Source: Sphagnum compactum
Lineage: Eukaryota > Bryophyta > Sphagnopsida > Sphagnales
Reading direction: 5' to 3'
DNA length: 64,000 nt
Assembly (NCBI GenBank): GCA_965153455.1
Contig: OZ234500.1
Coordinates: forward strand, 10,788,001-10,852,000
Positions within the stretch are counted from its first letter, which is position 1, and each line of letters opens with the position of its first letter. The translations under genes were made by a program, and so were the position numbers. Of this stretch, positions 24,051 to 36,754 are shown piece by piece. The notes below the pieces were generated by a model. That model was not told where the DNA came from, made no database searches, and worked only from the letters and a program-made list of their open reading frames with translations.

Positions 24051-25983
24051 AGAAGCTTTGCAGCTCCACAATATGTTCCTGATCAATACAATCTCTGTAC
24101 ACTGGAGAATCATGATCGGCGAGAAGACGCGAGGAGAAGCAGATGTCCTTGTGCAGAGAAGCTAGCAGACTGTTTCTTCTTTCTTCACAAGACGTAACAG
24201 TCCCATCGCTGCAGCTGCAGTAGCCTTGAATCAACGCAAATCTAGTAGTAAGAACTCCATTTTCATGTGCTCTGAAGAATGAGCTCCTCGTCCACTGGAG
24301 CTGCTGCTGCTGCTGCTTTGATCCATCTGACAACAGATTGATGGACGATGAGTCTCCGCTAGCTAAAACGATGTGGAGATGAGACGCCACTTTTCTTCCT
24401 AATGCTGAGCTTTTGTGTACCAAGTAGCTCAGGATGGCTTCATCGTTGATCAAGAACTGTTGAGCTGATTTTCTCAGAATCGCAACTCTCACAACTTCTG
24501 TCGCCATCGCACTTGCAAGACTTCTCACAGATCTCATTCCTCCCATCATCACTCCACTGCTCAATACCCTTAATCTCCGCTTCTCCTCTTTCTCTAGTGA
24601 ATCCCATACCTGCTTCCCGTAGACTTGTTCCATCAATCCTGGAAGCTTCTGTTGGCCGCCATGTTGCAGCAGCTGCTGAACATGATGATTCTCGTTCTCA
24701 TCCTCATCCCACCTGCGGTCCTTTGCGAAAACGTACAAGCCTATGTCCTTTTTCTTCAAAGGAGCAAGCATGTCCTTGAGGATGAGCACTCCTTTCACTT
24801 CCGATAGCATCACATGACGGTACTTTTGTCGCACCATTCCTAGAAGAATCTGATAACATATCCATCTCCTCAGCGCTGCCGGAGGCTCGTTGATGAATGC
24901 TCGCATTGCATCTGCTGGATCCAACTCCTGCATGTCAAACCCCACAATGGCTCCATACGAAGAACCATCATCCTCTTCAGCTTCTGCCGTCGAACCTTCG
25001 CCGACTCTGGCAGGTCGCGGGTTGCCCCATACACTTCGACCTGATCTGCTTGTCTTGCTCATGGCCGTGTCTGCAGCTGACCACTTCCGAAATGCTGCTG
25101 CGTTGAAGACGCTGATGTTAGCTGAACTCGGCGCGGCTGGAATTGCTGCAGTAGTGCGGATGTTGTCCGGGTTGCTGAGAGCACTCATATCCGAGAGCTT
25201 TGTACTCTGACGATATGCTTCAGCCCCGACTACTAGAGGTCTGGAACTAGATGTCAGAAGCTTGTGAAAGCTCTCCTCCTCCTCACGAATCACGTCCACC
25301 ATCGCCGCCGGTAGCGGTCTCCAGGGAAACAGAAGGACAACATCGGCTCTGGCAGTCATTCCACTGCGGTGCAACGTTCTGAGGAACAGTCTAAGGTCAC
25401 GAGTGGTGGTATTTTCAACGAGATGCGCAACTAGGAGCTCGCTCATGGCTCGCTTCCCTCTCCGAAACAATGTCCCCATCCCTTCGAGCGCAGTTTCTTC
25501 TTCGACTTCTTGTTCCTGTTCCTGCTCCCGCAGCAGCTTCCCAGCTGCAGCTTGTTGAATACTATTACTCTCATTGTTGATAGCAGCAGCAGCAGCTACA
25601 GTAGTAGTACTACTGGCTTGAAGAGTTCTCCACGGCCTGTGCGGCAGCCTGATGTCGAACTGATGCAGCTGAACACGCCGGTGAGGACGTCGCCATGGCT
25701 CCACTTCTGAAACTTTGGACGCGGGAATATCGTGTGCGCAAAGAAGGAAGATGACTAGAGTAAAGACGAGAACGCCACTGCAGCACAGTGAGATGCAGGT
25801 AGATTGAAAGTCTTCCTTCCGAAATGGTTTGCGCGGTGAGCATGATAAACTCATCTTTTCCGCTCCTGCATTGATGATAGTAGTACTCGCGCCGGCGCCG
25901 GAGCAGCTGCTGTACTCGTCCCAACAAACAGGCACGCTCAACACTTTCCTAGTGGTGATCCGCGGGTACGCCGGCTCCATCAT
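24049..25983 (-). CDS. Plant-type type II membrane protein, 644 aa, probably the family known as DUF7780
   Basis: This is an intact single-exon frame with GC-rich codons, unlike the AT-rich surroundings. The first ATG is the pair at 25983/25980. The open frame extends 20 codons further, to a GTG at 26043, but no in-frame ATG lies there before an upstream stop. Residues 1-60 look cytosolic (basic, RKPFRKEDF just before the membrane). About 62-83 form one hydrophobic segment, giving a type II signal anchor and a luminal C-terminal body. A Gln/Glu-rich linker sits near 150-165. Conserved-looking blocks are at about 184-220 (VENTTTRDLRLFLRTLHRSG, then ADVVLLFPW) and 342-404 (YGAIVGFDMQELDPADAMRAF, RRWICYQILLGM). 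The pattern recalls uncharacterised plant membrane proteins, possibly glycosyltransferase-like and Golgi-located. The family name is from memory and no biochemical function is established. A stop lies directly before a GAA microsatellite. Confidence 0.85.
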   Translation of the reverse strand: MMEPAYPRITTRKVLSVPVCWDEYSSCSGAGASTTIINAGAEKMSLSCSPRKPFRKEDFQSTCISLCCSGVLVFTLVIFLLCAHDIPASKVSEVEPWRRPHRRVQLHQFDIRLPHRPWRTLQASSTTTVAAAAAINNESNSIQQAAAGKLLREQEQEQEVEEETALEGMGTLFRRGKRAMSELLVAHLVENTTTRDLRLFLRTLHRSGMTARADVVLLFPWRPLPAAMVDVIREEEESFHKLLTSSSRPLVVGAEAYRQSTKLSDMSALSNPDNIRTTAAIPAAPSSANISVFNAAAFRKWSAADTAMSKTSRSGRSVWGNPRPARVGEGSTAEAEEDDGSSYGAIVGFDMQELDPADAMRAFINEPPAALRRWICYQILLGMVRQKYRHVMLSEVKGVLILKDMLAPLKKKDIGLYVFAKDRRWDEDENENHHVQQLLQHGGQQKLPGLMEQVYGKQVWDSLEKEEKRRLRVLSSGVMMGGMRSVRSLASAMATEVVRVAILRKSAQQFLINDEAILSYLVHKSSALGRKVASHLHIVLASGDSSSINLLSDGSKQQQQQLQWTRSSFFRAHENGVLTTRFALIQGYCSCSDGTVTSCEERRNSLLASLHKDICFSSRLLADHDSPVYRDCIDQEHIVELQSF

Positions 25984-26477
25984 ATTATCCGAAGCGATGC
26001 AGCAGCAGCAGATTCCTCTACAAATCACTCTCTTGTTTTTCACATTAATCCAAGCTGCTCTAGCTAGTACTCTTTCTCAAGCTAGCTAGATCAATAAGCA
26101 CACATTCAACGAAACATTTTTCCACTCGATCAATCAACTCTCCACCATAGCAGCAGCTTCCATTAAAAATAATCGCGACTTCAAAGCTCAACACTAAACG
26201 TTCTTACACCCAAAACAAAACACACACACACACTTTTGATCACGCAATACATTGCAATATCCATTTCCTGCGACGATTCCAATTACACACTCTAGTGCTA
26301 ATTGCAGAAACAAAACCAGCTTGTGCGCCACATAGACCGACCTGGTCACAGGAGCTTTTTTCCTTTTCTTCAAGACGTCTGATATGCAGCTCAAGTCTCT
26401 CAAAGCAATATTCTGAGAGCCACTAGAAGAACCAATTGATTCATATTTCTCAAGACTAGACAAGAACATGAAAGACC

Positions 26478-26518
26478 ACCACCACCACCACCACCACAAC
26501 AACAACAACAACAACAGG
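26478..26518. repeat. (CCA)n/(ACA)n compound microsatellite upstream of the 644-aa gene
   Basis: A CCA run passes directly into a CAA run. It lies about 500 bp upstream of the start codon, probably within the 5' leader if the TATA box at 27.08 kb is used. Confidence 0.9.
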
Positions 26519-26893
26519 TGTACAAATAATACTAGATTCAACTGTTTTCCAAGCTACAAATTAATATCTGAGTGAGCACAATATGATAATATTATGATCA
26601 TGTTTGCTTCAATTATTGTGTCTGTAGTAGTGTACAAAACCACGAAGAAGTAGGCAATCAGCAAATTATTAAGACTAGGGGAGTTGGACAAGGCAAACTA
26701 CCTACTTTTAAAAAAAAAACAGCAAATTGAATTCAGAGAGTTCAATGGTACAGTCCACTGATATGCAGACGGAGGGAGGAGAAATCGGTATGTCAGAAGA
26801 AGAAGAGAGATGGAAAAGAGTCAGAGAGAGCAGGAAGAGTACGTAGTTGCAATGAGGAGCATCCGAATGAACGACGACGACGCTACTGTTGGT

Positions 26894-26935
26894 TACTGCA
26901 ACAGCAGCAGGCAGCAGCAGCAGCAGCAACAGAGC
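26894..26935. repeat. CAG/CAA-rich microsatellite
   Basis: An interrupted run of CAG and CAA triplets. It could be read as poly-Gln on the plus strand but has no gene context; it lies in the probable leader or promoter of the minus-strand gene. Confidence 0.85.
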
Positions 26936-27081
26936 TGCACTGCACTTGCACTTGCACTCTTCTGCGACTCTGTGCGGCTACAATCCCACAAAGCCATTTT
27001 TCTGGTCATTTATTGAGGCCACCGGGTCAATGGCATCTGCTGCCCCTGCCCTTCCTAGCTGGCTGGCTGGCTGGCATTTTT

Positions 27082-27089
27082 TATTTATA
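27082..27089 (-). promoter_or_regulatory. Candidate TATA box of the 644-aa gene
   Basis: The minus strand reads TATAAATA here, about 1.1 kb before the ATG. It sits next to the only GC/CpG-rich noncoding patch nearby (27105-27245). If used, transcription would start near 27050, giving a leader of about 1 kb that might contain an intron. No splice sites were assigned. Confidence 0.4.
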
Positions 27090-27104
27090 TTTTGGTTTCC
27101 TTCT

Positions 27105-27245
27105 AGTGACCGACTGGGATCGCTGCCCGTGGTCGATGTGCCGAACCTGGTGCTTCGGTAAAATTCTTTTCTCTACGGCCGTGATCACCGGTCCCGGTGA
27201 ACGTGCCGCGCCGGGCGCGTGACGCGTGACCGGGGGCCGCGTTCA
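27105..27245. promoter_or_regulatory. CpG-rich patch, probable promoter region of the 644-aa gene
   Basis: About 140 bp with dense CG dinucleotides (for example GGTCCCGGTGAACGTGCCGC and GCGCGTGACGCGTGACC) in an otherwise CpG-poor window. It includes the repeated word GCGTGAC. Its placement just upstream of the candidate TATA box supports a promoter role. Confidence 0.5.
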
Positions 27246-27265
27246 CGTTAGCAACAATAATAGGC

Positions 27266-27370
27266 CCCCTCCCCACCCCCCCCCCCCCCCACCTTTCTTT
27301 CTTTCTTTCTTTGTTCCTTCTTTCCATTCTTATTCTTTCTTTCTTTCTTGCTTGCTTGCTTGCTTTGTCA
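27266..27370. repeat. Poly-C tract followed by (TTTC)n and (TTGC)n microsatellites
   Basis: A run of C at about 27270-27291 is followed by TTTC units and then GCTT units. The region is low-complexity polypyrimidine DNA on the plus strand, upstream of the CpG patch. Confidence 0.9.
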
Positions 27371-27429
27371 CTCTTCAGTTCCTTCGTTCTCCTTTCTTCC
27401 TTCCTAGCTTCTTCCTTTGAATTTTTTTT

Positions 27430-29190
27430 TCCCAGTTTGTTCTTTTCCTTAAGAGATAAAATTTTATAGTTGTCTTTTTTATTGGTTTTTTGTTTTTAAT
27501 TTTTTTTTGTTTTTGTTAATGCCAGGTATTTTGTTGTTTATCTACAAACTGTGAATTGTCTTCTCTAATACGAATTTCAATATGAACCAATTTGTAATTA
27601 ATCCATTTCATAAAAGTCTTGGTGGTAGGTAGGGGGTGTAAATGTTTATTTTGCATCATTGTTGATTAGTGAAATTATAAACTTAAAAAAACTTGAGGAA
27701 AATTATTAAGTTGCATCCACATCATCCAACTTTGTTTTTTCGGAGAGCTAATGACAATTTGGTGAGAGAAAAACTCAACAATTTTTGGAAATTAATTTGA
27801 TAACATTGAAATAAAATCATTTTCAGATTCAAACCCTTGTAAGAAAAAAGACTTTGCCCATTGCAAATTATGAGTGACATGCCAATACAAACATAAGTTA
27901 GCAATGTTTTGAATGAAACTTCCTCATCAATCTAAAAACATTAGAACATGCATAACTAAAAACATAAACAAAAGCGAATGTTCAATAACAAAAAGTCTAC
28001 ATGAAAAAAAATTTCAAGTGTATGTGAGGAAGGGGTGAAGGTTTCAAGAGAGGCTCTAGTGAGCACTACAAATAATAAACTTTAATATCGAAGGCATTAG
28101 TTGCATTTCAAGCTTGGATTGTTGTAGACCAAGGAAAGATTGTTCATTGTTTTTTTTTTGGTGTCTACATGCACATAAGGTTGATTATGTCATTAACCTA
28201 TTTTTGACCTTGTTTTAATGAAGTTCAAAGTTGGGAAACATTTTTCATCTTCTACATTCGTAAGACCATTTGCAATTGGTAATTAGATGAGATTGTCTAA
28301 TGGCATAAAAGTTGGTTGTTGTCGAGATTGTTCCATGTCTATATGTAAGGGTTGTACTCATGTGGTGCTTTCATTACATTATCACAATTATTTTGCATTG
28401 TTATTAGCTTAAAGAATTATGATGATTGTTGCTTGAGCAAAACCTCATCTAATAATGGTAGGATGAAAACCTATGAATACTAAATCATATAGTTTTTCAC
28501 GACAATAATAAATAAAATGCTCAAATGTTTAATTAAACCAAGAAAGCATGTTCGACATAACTTTAAACCCAAAAACTAATGGTTCATAAGATTTGTTACA
28601 TTCATCAAGTCTTGGGCAAGGAACCTTCATTCAAGTTCTCCAATAATTTTAAAAACAAGATTGTTACATTATAGTTTCATATCTTCCACAACTTTCATCC
28701 AATCCACTTGAAAAATCATGTTAAGTCCCCTTGTTGTGACACAATGCTTTTGAACCACATATGAACATTTAAGAAATGAAATGTCATATTATTTAAGCCT
28801 ATTGTAGGCTTGGTAACCCAACGCATCTACAAAGGGTTGTAAATGTGCTCAACAAATGAATTTTTTTGGGGAAAATCCAATGATTCCCACTTGGTAATTG
28901 AATCTTAAAACATCCTATACATGTCACCTTGATAGACTTGAATAATAAATGAAAAGCTGCAAATGAAGATGTCCCCACTCTGTGTGACTTACAAAGGCTT
29001 TACACACACTTAAACAATGGCAAAATGCATGTTAGACCAATAAAGGTTTCAATGTCACACAAAAATTCCAAGTTGGTTTTTTGTAGAAGCATTTGCAAGT
29101 TGGTCCTCCAACATCCAAACCACCAAAGTTTTGTACAAGAGCGATTCATTTATTGGGTGATAACATTGAAATCCATTGGGTTTTGATTTC
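27430..29190. other. AT-rich DNA, no gene recognised
   Basis: No frame with a domain. The part nearest 29.2 kb may hold the 3' end of the transposase remnant that follows on the minus strand. Confidence 0.4.
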
Positions 29191-29201
29191 AAAAAATAGT
29201 T

Positions 29202-29700
29202 CTACATACCAATTCGCATCTCTCCAAGTTCACAAGTTGTGTTTTGCAAATAATAAATACAAACATATTTGAACAAAGCCTCAATTTTATAGTTAAAAAA
29301 TAGCTTAAACAATGTTTGCATCCCATGGAACCCCCAACATGAATGAATGTGCTTCTTTTTCAATTGCATTGTCACCCTTGTTTTGGCCCTTAAAAAATTA
29401 TCATGCCATTTGCACCAAAACAAATTAACTTGGAGGCAAATTTTGATTCTAACAATCCAACATATTACATTGTACAACAATGCATCAATGACCACCATAG
29501 TCAAATTGTCAAAATTAAATGTTTCAAAAACTCACTTTAAAATCAACAAGGTAAGAATCTATTCCAAGCCTTTAGCAACATAGATATGAACAATCATCCA
29601 TGATTGGCTGTCATTTATGGTGACTTCATCACATATCACATGGGACAACAATAAACTTGGCATTTTGGACAACAAGTGAAGTAAAAATCAAAATCAAATT
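29202..29700 (-). pseudogene. Second transposase remnant, hAT-like of a different type
   Basis: On the minus strand, broken frames read HVICDEVTINDSQSWMIVHI, then VFETFNFDNLTMVVIDALL, then AKTRVTMQLKKKH, and EALFKYVCIYYLQ...ELGEM. The order and spacing resemble the hAT-derived proteins with TTF-type fingers that are common in plant genomes. Stops and frame changes interrupt every block. Family placement is from memory and weaker than for the 15-kb remnant. Confidence 0.4.
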
Positions 29701-31724
29701 TTGCATAATCATTCTTCACCTAGTGGAATGACTTCAAATGTAATGTGTGTTGTTTAGAACCCTCAAAAAGTTGAAAAGATCTTTCATTCCTATGTAATTG
29801 GTCATTGAATGCCCTTGCTTAAGAAAAATTGTGATGAATTGCACACATTTACAATTTTACTCATTTTGACAATCTTTTGCAACTTGTTACAAAATCGTAC
29901 TATGCCCATGGAACGCAACAAACTCCTTTTTGGATTTTCACGTTGGCTATTGGCATTCACATAGAATTTACTTGCAACAACTCAAGATGTATATGCTTTG
30001 CCTTTCAACAACATGCATGTTTATGCAAGCAATCAAATTTTGCCACAAGCAACTTTGTATGGATGTGTGTCATCCTCCCATTGGCACTCATGATGCATTG
30101 AAATTGTGCAAAATTTGATACAAAGCAAGCAATGGTTCTAACCTATCTTTTTTCAAATTAAAACAATGGTTTGCTTATTTAAACAATGTTGGCCTAAATT
30201 GTGTTCTCAAAACACTTGATCTGTAGTTCATCATAAGGAGGAAAAGTGGAAAGAAACATGCACTAATGGTTGTGATGCCTGAGAGAACAATTTCCCTTCT
30301 AAGACTATATAGGGACTCTTTATTCTCTTTTGACGAGGTGGGTTCAAATGTATGGTGGCACCACCCAATGGTTCTTGTTTGGTCATCCATCTAGGCACGT
30401 GTGGCTCGAGTTGTTAAATTCTAGAAATATGAGGTTCGCTTATATAATAACTATGTAGTTCAGCGGCTGGGTTGGTCATCCACTTCTCATTTAAAAACTT
30501 TTTGGCTGCTTTTAGAATTAAACCATGTTCTGATCACCTTTCACTAATTTGTCACATTAAATGATAAACCATTAAATGCCAGCATGCTTTTGGAGCACCA
30601 CAGTGGCCCATTAAAGCTCCCTAAATTGGTCTCCAACCCTCCACCCACCTCAAACCAACATCAAAATATTCCCTCCCCTCAAAAGTCCCCAAAAACATTT
30701 TAGTAATTATATATATATGTTTGATTCCTATGTTGATATATTGGAGATCACAATATGAATTTTTTTCATGTTCTAATTGATGAGATTGCTTAGATCCATC
30801 TTCCTCACTCAGCATTTTTGCCAGCATCATTTCTCAAACTAAAGCTCCTAGTAATTGGAAATTCGGTAAGGTTTAACATTATGTCCCCAATAGAATTTCA
30901 AGATTGTAAGAATTAAAACAGTTTTGAACCTAACTTAGTACCTAGCTATTTATTAATTTTTGCTTAACCATAGCTTCATGGAAATTCCAAGTTTTTGCAA
31001 CATACTTACTTATGGAGGTGATGTGCATGAATAATATTTCCTTTAGCAAAGTCATCCCCTAACTTTGAAATCCAATGACAAGCATTCCATCTCCACAAGT
31101 CCGTGAAATTACAAAGTCAAAAATTAGTCTATATACCATTGCCAATGACGAAGATGCGAAACCTTTTTTATATTATATACACCGACATAAAGGCAGCATA
31201 AAAGTCTTTACGTCGCAACCACCATTGCTAGTAATGAGTCGAATTTTACAATGGATGTGGGTGGGTTCTTACAAGGATAGAAAATTGGACAAGGATTCCG
31301 TACATATGCTCTTGAAAATATAACAATTTATTCGAATGTGAATTCTAATTTTGTCTTTCTACTTGTTTATCTCAAAAGGAAAGGGGCGCAAAACACCAAA
31401 TGTAACTTTCATTCTCAAGATGAGAAAGCGAACCAAAACTTAAATAAATACCATTTGAATTCAAACTCTTAGTCAATCCTATTTTCAAGTTTTTTTCTTT
31501 GTTGGCCAATTCTTCCATTCTCACACTCCAAAAATGGTAAGGTGCCAAAACCCAGAAGGTGTTACAAAAATCCCAAAGAAAATAATACATATATGATATA
31601 GTCTAAACCAAGGTTGGGTGGTCATTTGTTTTTTACGTAACCAACTTGGCAAAAAAAATTTGACTTTTTTTTTAACTTTAAAATTTCGAACCTCACTGGG
31701 TATCATTTTATATTTTTAAAAATT
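29701..31724. other. Intergenic DNA, no gene recognised
   Basis: Open frames at 29877-30118 and 31075-31323 have no recognised domain. The first may be antisense to further remains of the transposase-like element. Confidence 0.4.
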
Positions 31725-31940
31725 AACACCCCAATTATCAATTTATTTGGTTAGTTTTTTCCTGTAAATAACTGTCAATTATGCATAAGGGTCGATTTTC
31801 AAATACTTGCCACCAATTATACTGCCTAAGGTAGGGTAGGTCAAAAGGATTACATTTCTATTTTTATTTTTATTTTTTTCTGTTTTCGATCATAAACATG
31901 TTTAGGGTTTTGTGATTGATAACCTACTTGGATCTCTTAA
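31725..31940 (+). repeat. Dispersed repeat R4, copy 2
   Basis: Direct-orientation match to 17740-17965, 14 kb away, with shared landmarks TTATGCATAAGGGT, AAGGTAGGGTAGGT and ATAAACATGTTTAGGG. Confidence 0.75.
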
Positions 31941-32574
31941 AAATTCTACATATATACATCTAGTACATGTATTGAAATTATTTGTATTTTCATAAATAGT
32001 CTAGTCTTCTTCATAATGACTAAGAAAGCTTGTAAGAATCTTGTTGAGTATGATCATTGAGCATCAAGTTTGTTCATACCATCTGGTACTAGTTTGTCCA
32101 ATATATGCACCAATAATTAGGTTAGTTCAAAAATCATAAAGTCATATATACTTTCTAATACAAAAAGGAGCGAAAAAAAAGAGTTTTCTAAAAAAACAAT
32201 TTGTGAGGCTTTTTTCAATGGAAGCATACTATGTAACAAATCTAATGACAAAATGAGAATCAGCATGCAACAACAACTGACAAGAAAACAAAACAAAAAA
32301 GAGCTCAAGTATATAGATTTTATATAGCAATGGCTACACTATTTGAGAGCAAACCAATAGTTTAGCCACAATTTTCAAATCCTCCCCCATAGCACATACA
32401 ATTATAGGTGAAATAATTCAACTTAATCCCCCGAACTTGACCATTGAAGAACTCATGAAAAGCATACACTAGAGTGCAAGTGTTTAAAGTTAGAAAAGAA
32501 TAGAAACTTTGACTCTAATAACATCTTTTGGTCATAACTCCTATTGAAATTTATGTGTACAATAAAGTCTCATG

Positions 32575-32850
32575 GTGGGCACCGGGGAGCAACCCAAAAT
32601 AAGGGGCCTAAGACAAGGTGGTAGCTGAGTTTGGTCTCACATTTTGAGAATGTCATTCCCTTGTGGGCCTTACCGCAAAGTAAAGCATGAGAAGAAAAAA
32701 CCTTACCATAAGCCAAAACATGTGTAGATCCCAAGAGAGATCTTACATGTATTACTTAAGAGCATGAAAGACTTTGCACCTACCTATAGTCTCTCACGCT
32801 CCTAATAGTAGGCATAAGATCCATATTTACGGACATACTTGCCCTTGGAA
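32575..32850 (+). repeat. Dispersed repeat R3, left copy
   Basis: The reverse complement of about 59230-59580 matches this stretch loosely (GGCCTAAGACAAG, GTCATTCCCTTGTG versus GTCCCTCACCCTTGG, GATCTTACATGTATTACTTAAGAG). It is an old inverted dispersed repeat. Confidence 0.5.
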
Positions 32851-32985
32851 ATACTACACCAGGAAATTTCACCAAGTGCTTTATGACTATTAAACAATTT
32901 TTTTTTCCATATTTGCGGACTTAATGTGACGTTGGAAATACACTAGGCAATTTGACCAAGTGCTTTATGGCTATTAAAAATGAAT
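32815..32985. repeat. Tandem duplication, ~92-bp unit x 2
   Basis: CCATATTT.CGGAC, TTGGAAATAC, and AATTT.ACCAAGTGCTTTATG.CTATTAAA occur twice in order, beginning near 32821 and 32912. It may extend the R3 repeat. Confidence 0.8.
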
Positions 32986-33301
32986 AAAAATTCTTTTTAT
33001 TCTTGAAAAAAAACCCCAAATTTGGGTACCATTTCCTCCATTCACCTCAAAAGTCGTTGCAATTGTCAAACAAGGGTGTACTCCTTAATTATAAAACTTT
33101 CATTATCTATGCATAGAGGGGTTGCACTTTCAACATTTAATTAAAGGATTTTTGGGGAAGTAAAGGGGAGTTAGACTTGTGTGCCATTTTTTCTTTTCCT
33201 AAAGAAAGAGATGGGTAAACAGGTACAATAAGTAACTCTAGGATGTTCACCTTCCAACCAATACAAAGATGCATTTTATCATCCATAGACTTGTTCAAAT
33301 T

Positions 33302-33390
33302 GAATAGCCTTATGCTTTTTATTTGTTCAATATGAATAGCCTTATATTTTTGTTTGTTCAATATGAATAGCCTTATATTTTTTAATGTAC
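33302..33390. repeat. Tandem repeat, 31-32 bp unit x 3
   Basis: GAATAGCCTTAT starts at 33302, 33334 and 33365, separated by TTTTT(A/G)TTTGTTCAATAT. Confidence 0.9.
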
Positions 33391-35970
33391 ATTTAATCTA
33401 TGCAAATGGAAGTGCACCTGAAAGTGTTTATTAATGTTAAAAAAAACCACCTCCATAAAAGAAAATGAAATCCTTTTTGGCTGAAATGTATGGAAAATGA
33501 ACTCTTTTTTGGATGAAAAATATATTAAAAGCACCTCGATGTGGGAGAAAAAATATTTTCAATTTATTTTCCTGCATTTAAAATAATCTCCTGAAATTCC
33601 AAGCTTTCTCTAGACCCACCCACACAACCACCCCATTATTTTTCCGAGCAACATCTTCGAGACATGTGTTGTGAAGTAGTGGTAAAGTGGTGTGGGTGTC
33701 CAAGCTATGCACGGCCACCTCGTGGAGGCACGTTGCGTACATTATTTGTTTCGGTCAAGTTTCGTCAATTGTTCTTTAGACCCATCACAATTGTAGTAAC
33801 GTTGTAAAAACCTGGCAGGAATTTCCCAGTGTATTCGGAGGGTAACCTGTGTATTCAGAGGGTACGTTACCGAGTGTAATACCTCCTCTCCTAAGACAAG
33901 GAAATTTCCCGTTTTTGGGGACGGGCATTTCACTTTTCCAAAATGCCCCCCCCTTAATGTTTTTTAAAACTTTTTTACTGCAATACCCAGCAGGTACCAA
34001 AGGATATCCACAGGTATAAAAAAATTTAAAATTTGTGACCGTGGTACCCATCTCATACCCATCAGGTATCACACTAAAAAAATTAAATTTACTGCTACAG
34101 CAAGACACCACACCCTTGGGCAGAGGCATTCCCAAAATAATAGTATTAAGGCACATAGGTTCTTGAATAGATAGATACCCATTTTTCCGTGTTATATATA
34201 AATACATGAATGACAATAGATTTTCATGGAGAAGTGACCACCAAGATAAACCTAACACAATAAACAAAATTGATAATATGGAAAAAGTTGTGAATGTTTA
34301 TTAATTATTTTTAAAACTATGTGTATGGGCAAGGCCTTTGAACCTACCTCCTTTCCCCTCCCCACCTCGGACAGGATAAGTTGGGATATTGATAGTTACA
34401 TGGGAACATAAGATAACATGCCATAAGTCACTTTGGGATACATAGGGAAAAGTTTTTGGGGCTGGGGGAGGAGTGAGAAAGGAAGAGACAAATAGGAAGA
34501 CCAGAATCAAAAATTGCACATGCATGAATAAAATGATGTTTTACTTTACTACTACATGTATCCTTTGCAGTGCAACAACTTGTTGATTAGATGAAATTGT
34601 GTTCAAATATCAAATTAACCATATAGAAGAAGTGAAATTACATTGATGAACTTTGACAACACAAATCAAATCGAATTTCCAAAATGAAATTGATCATGAG
34701 GATGACACATGGATGACATTAAAGACAACAAATGAACCATATGACATACGCCATTGTTGTGAAATTTATCACATGGGTGAATTGAATTTCGTGATTGAAA
34801 ATATATTATTGACAGAGTTTACAACATGGATGATGAAAAGTATCACATGGATAAATTTGATGAAAATAACGAAATTTTGCAACATGGATGAAAATGATGG
34901 TCTCTCATATGTGGATAGAAGTATGTTGGTGTGAAAGGTTCATATTTATTTTTCTCCCATTATAAATCTCCTTTCTTCATTACTAAATAGGCTTATGTTA
35001 CCTAGGATTTGTAACAAGTGACCTAACAAGTTATTGTTTGTAACAGGTTGATAAAAATAACAAGTTATTTATGATTTAACTTATAATAGAACTGGTTATA
35101 AAACTTAACAGGTAATGTTATAACAAGTTAATAAACATGTTTACAGGTAATCGGTAGTCTGCAGAACTTGTAGTGGACAAAACATTCAAATTTTGGCAAA
35201 ATGTTATAAATGGTCAAAATTTTGAATTTTTTTGAATTGTTAGTGTTTACACTGATTAGTTTTGAACTGTTAGTGATTATCCTGGCTAGTGACTATTTAA
35301 ATGGTCCAAAAGGATTGTTTAACTTTTGAATTAGTTAATATAATTAGATGGACACATGGAGGACTTGGATACTACTTTCATATTTTCAAACTTTGAGATT
35401 ATCTTTGTTTTTTTCTTACTTTGGGAAATGAAATATCTTCTTGGCCAATTTTGATTTTTTAAAACTATAGCAAAGCAAGTGCATGTTGTAGGATTGTACA
35501 TAGACTTTTAGTTTTTCAAATATACTTGTTGATGTCTCAAATTTTGTGATTGAAAAATTTGGAAAGTAGGAAATTAATGGGCATATTAAAAAATCCCATT
35601 AACATTTGGCGACCATGCAAAGGAATGAACTTGTAACAAAAATGTTTGCAAATTTTAATTTTAGATGTAGTGGAACAAACTTGTAGACAAACATGTTTGC
35701 AAATTACGGTTTTTAGAAGAATATTATGCAATAAATTAAAATTTAGGAACAAAATACTCCAAAATTTTAATTGTTTTCATTACTAAGTAGATCAATTTGA
35801 ATAGCAAAGTCACTTGAAATTTTGGTTTATAGAATGTTTGCTTGTTTTGTGTAACTCCTAGGATTCAAGTTGTTGTTTATTGGTTTAGTTTGAAAGCAAT
35901 AGGAAATAAGGTGAGGTTAGTGTAAAGTTTTTTAAAGAAACTACTGCCCAAACTGTAAAAGAAATTTTCT
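33391..35970. other. Intergenic DNA, no gene recognised
   Basis: A minus-strand frame at 33785-34267 (160 codons) overlaps others and shows no domain. At 35.0-35.15 kb short TAACAAGTTAT-like words recur irregularly. Confidence 0.4.
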
Positions 35971-36754
35971 ACAATTTCTTGATTGCTAAAAGGGGTCGTT
36001 TTAGTTTTATGTTGAAAAATAATGCAAGGGTTTTCCTAGGATTTGTTGATTTTAGAAATGTCAAAAGTAGGACCACTCGAAGTTTTGGAAAAAAATTTAA
36101 ACAAGTCAGACATCAACCTGTTCCAAAACCTGCACAAGAACAAGATGAACGTCAAGTGCAACCTACGAGAAATGAATCACTAGTATCAAATGTTGATGTA
36201 ATACAAAAGGGCGAAGTCGATGAACAACATCAAATGAAACCACATAGGTTGTGCAAAAAGACCCAACAATGTGTTTTAACATTCACTAAACACCACAAAT
36301 ATCAACCAACAAAAGGTTTGAATGTTTAACATGGTGATAATAATGAACATGTTTAACCATTTGATGAAGTTATTTCAACACAACAAGCATGGTAATCTAC
36401 AACCTCAGGTTACTATCTACCCAAAACTAATGCACCTACACCGATTACAACATCTATTAGTTTTCAAACCAACCACCAAACACCAATATCAATTTGGTAC
36501 CTATTAATTCAAAAATGGAACGACACCAACTACTCAATAGGTTGGAGCAGCTTCGTCACATCGATCGAAAACCTTCCAATCAATCAGTTTCCATACCACA
36601 TCTAGAACATGTTGAACCTCAAGCAACACCCATGGTTGTTCGACAATAAACCACATATCAAAAACACACCTAACCAATCATATTAATACATAATTAATGT
36701 GAAAGATCATAAGTTCCACATCATAGACCGGTTTCAGGAGGAAACCAAGGTGTC

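Noticed and set aside
24513-25210. Plus-strand frames across the 644-aa gene
   Set aside because: They are antisense shadows of the GC-rich coding exon.
25984-26043. N-terminal 20-codon extension of the 644-aa protein starting with GTG
   Set aside because: Plant nuclear genes rarely start at GTG, there is no in-frame ATG upstream before a stop, and two ATGs follow at 25983/25980.
33785-34267. 160-codon minus-strand frame
   Set aside because: No similarity recognised; overlaps another frame and contains no conserved-looking motif.
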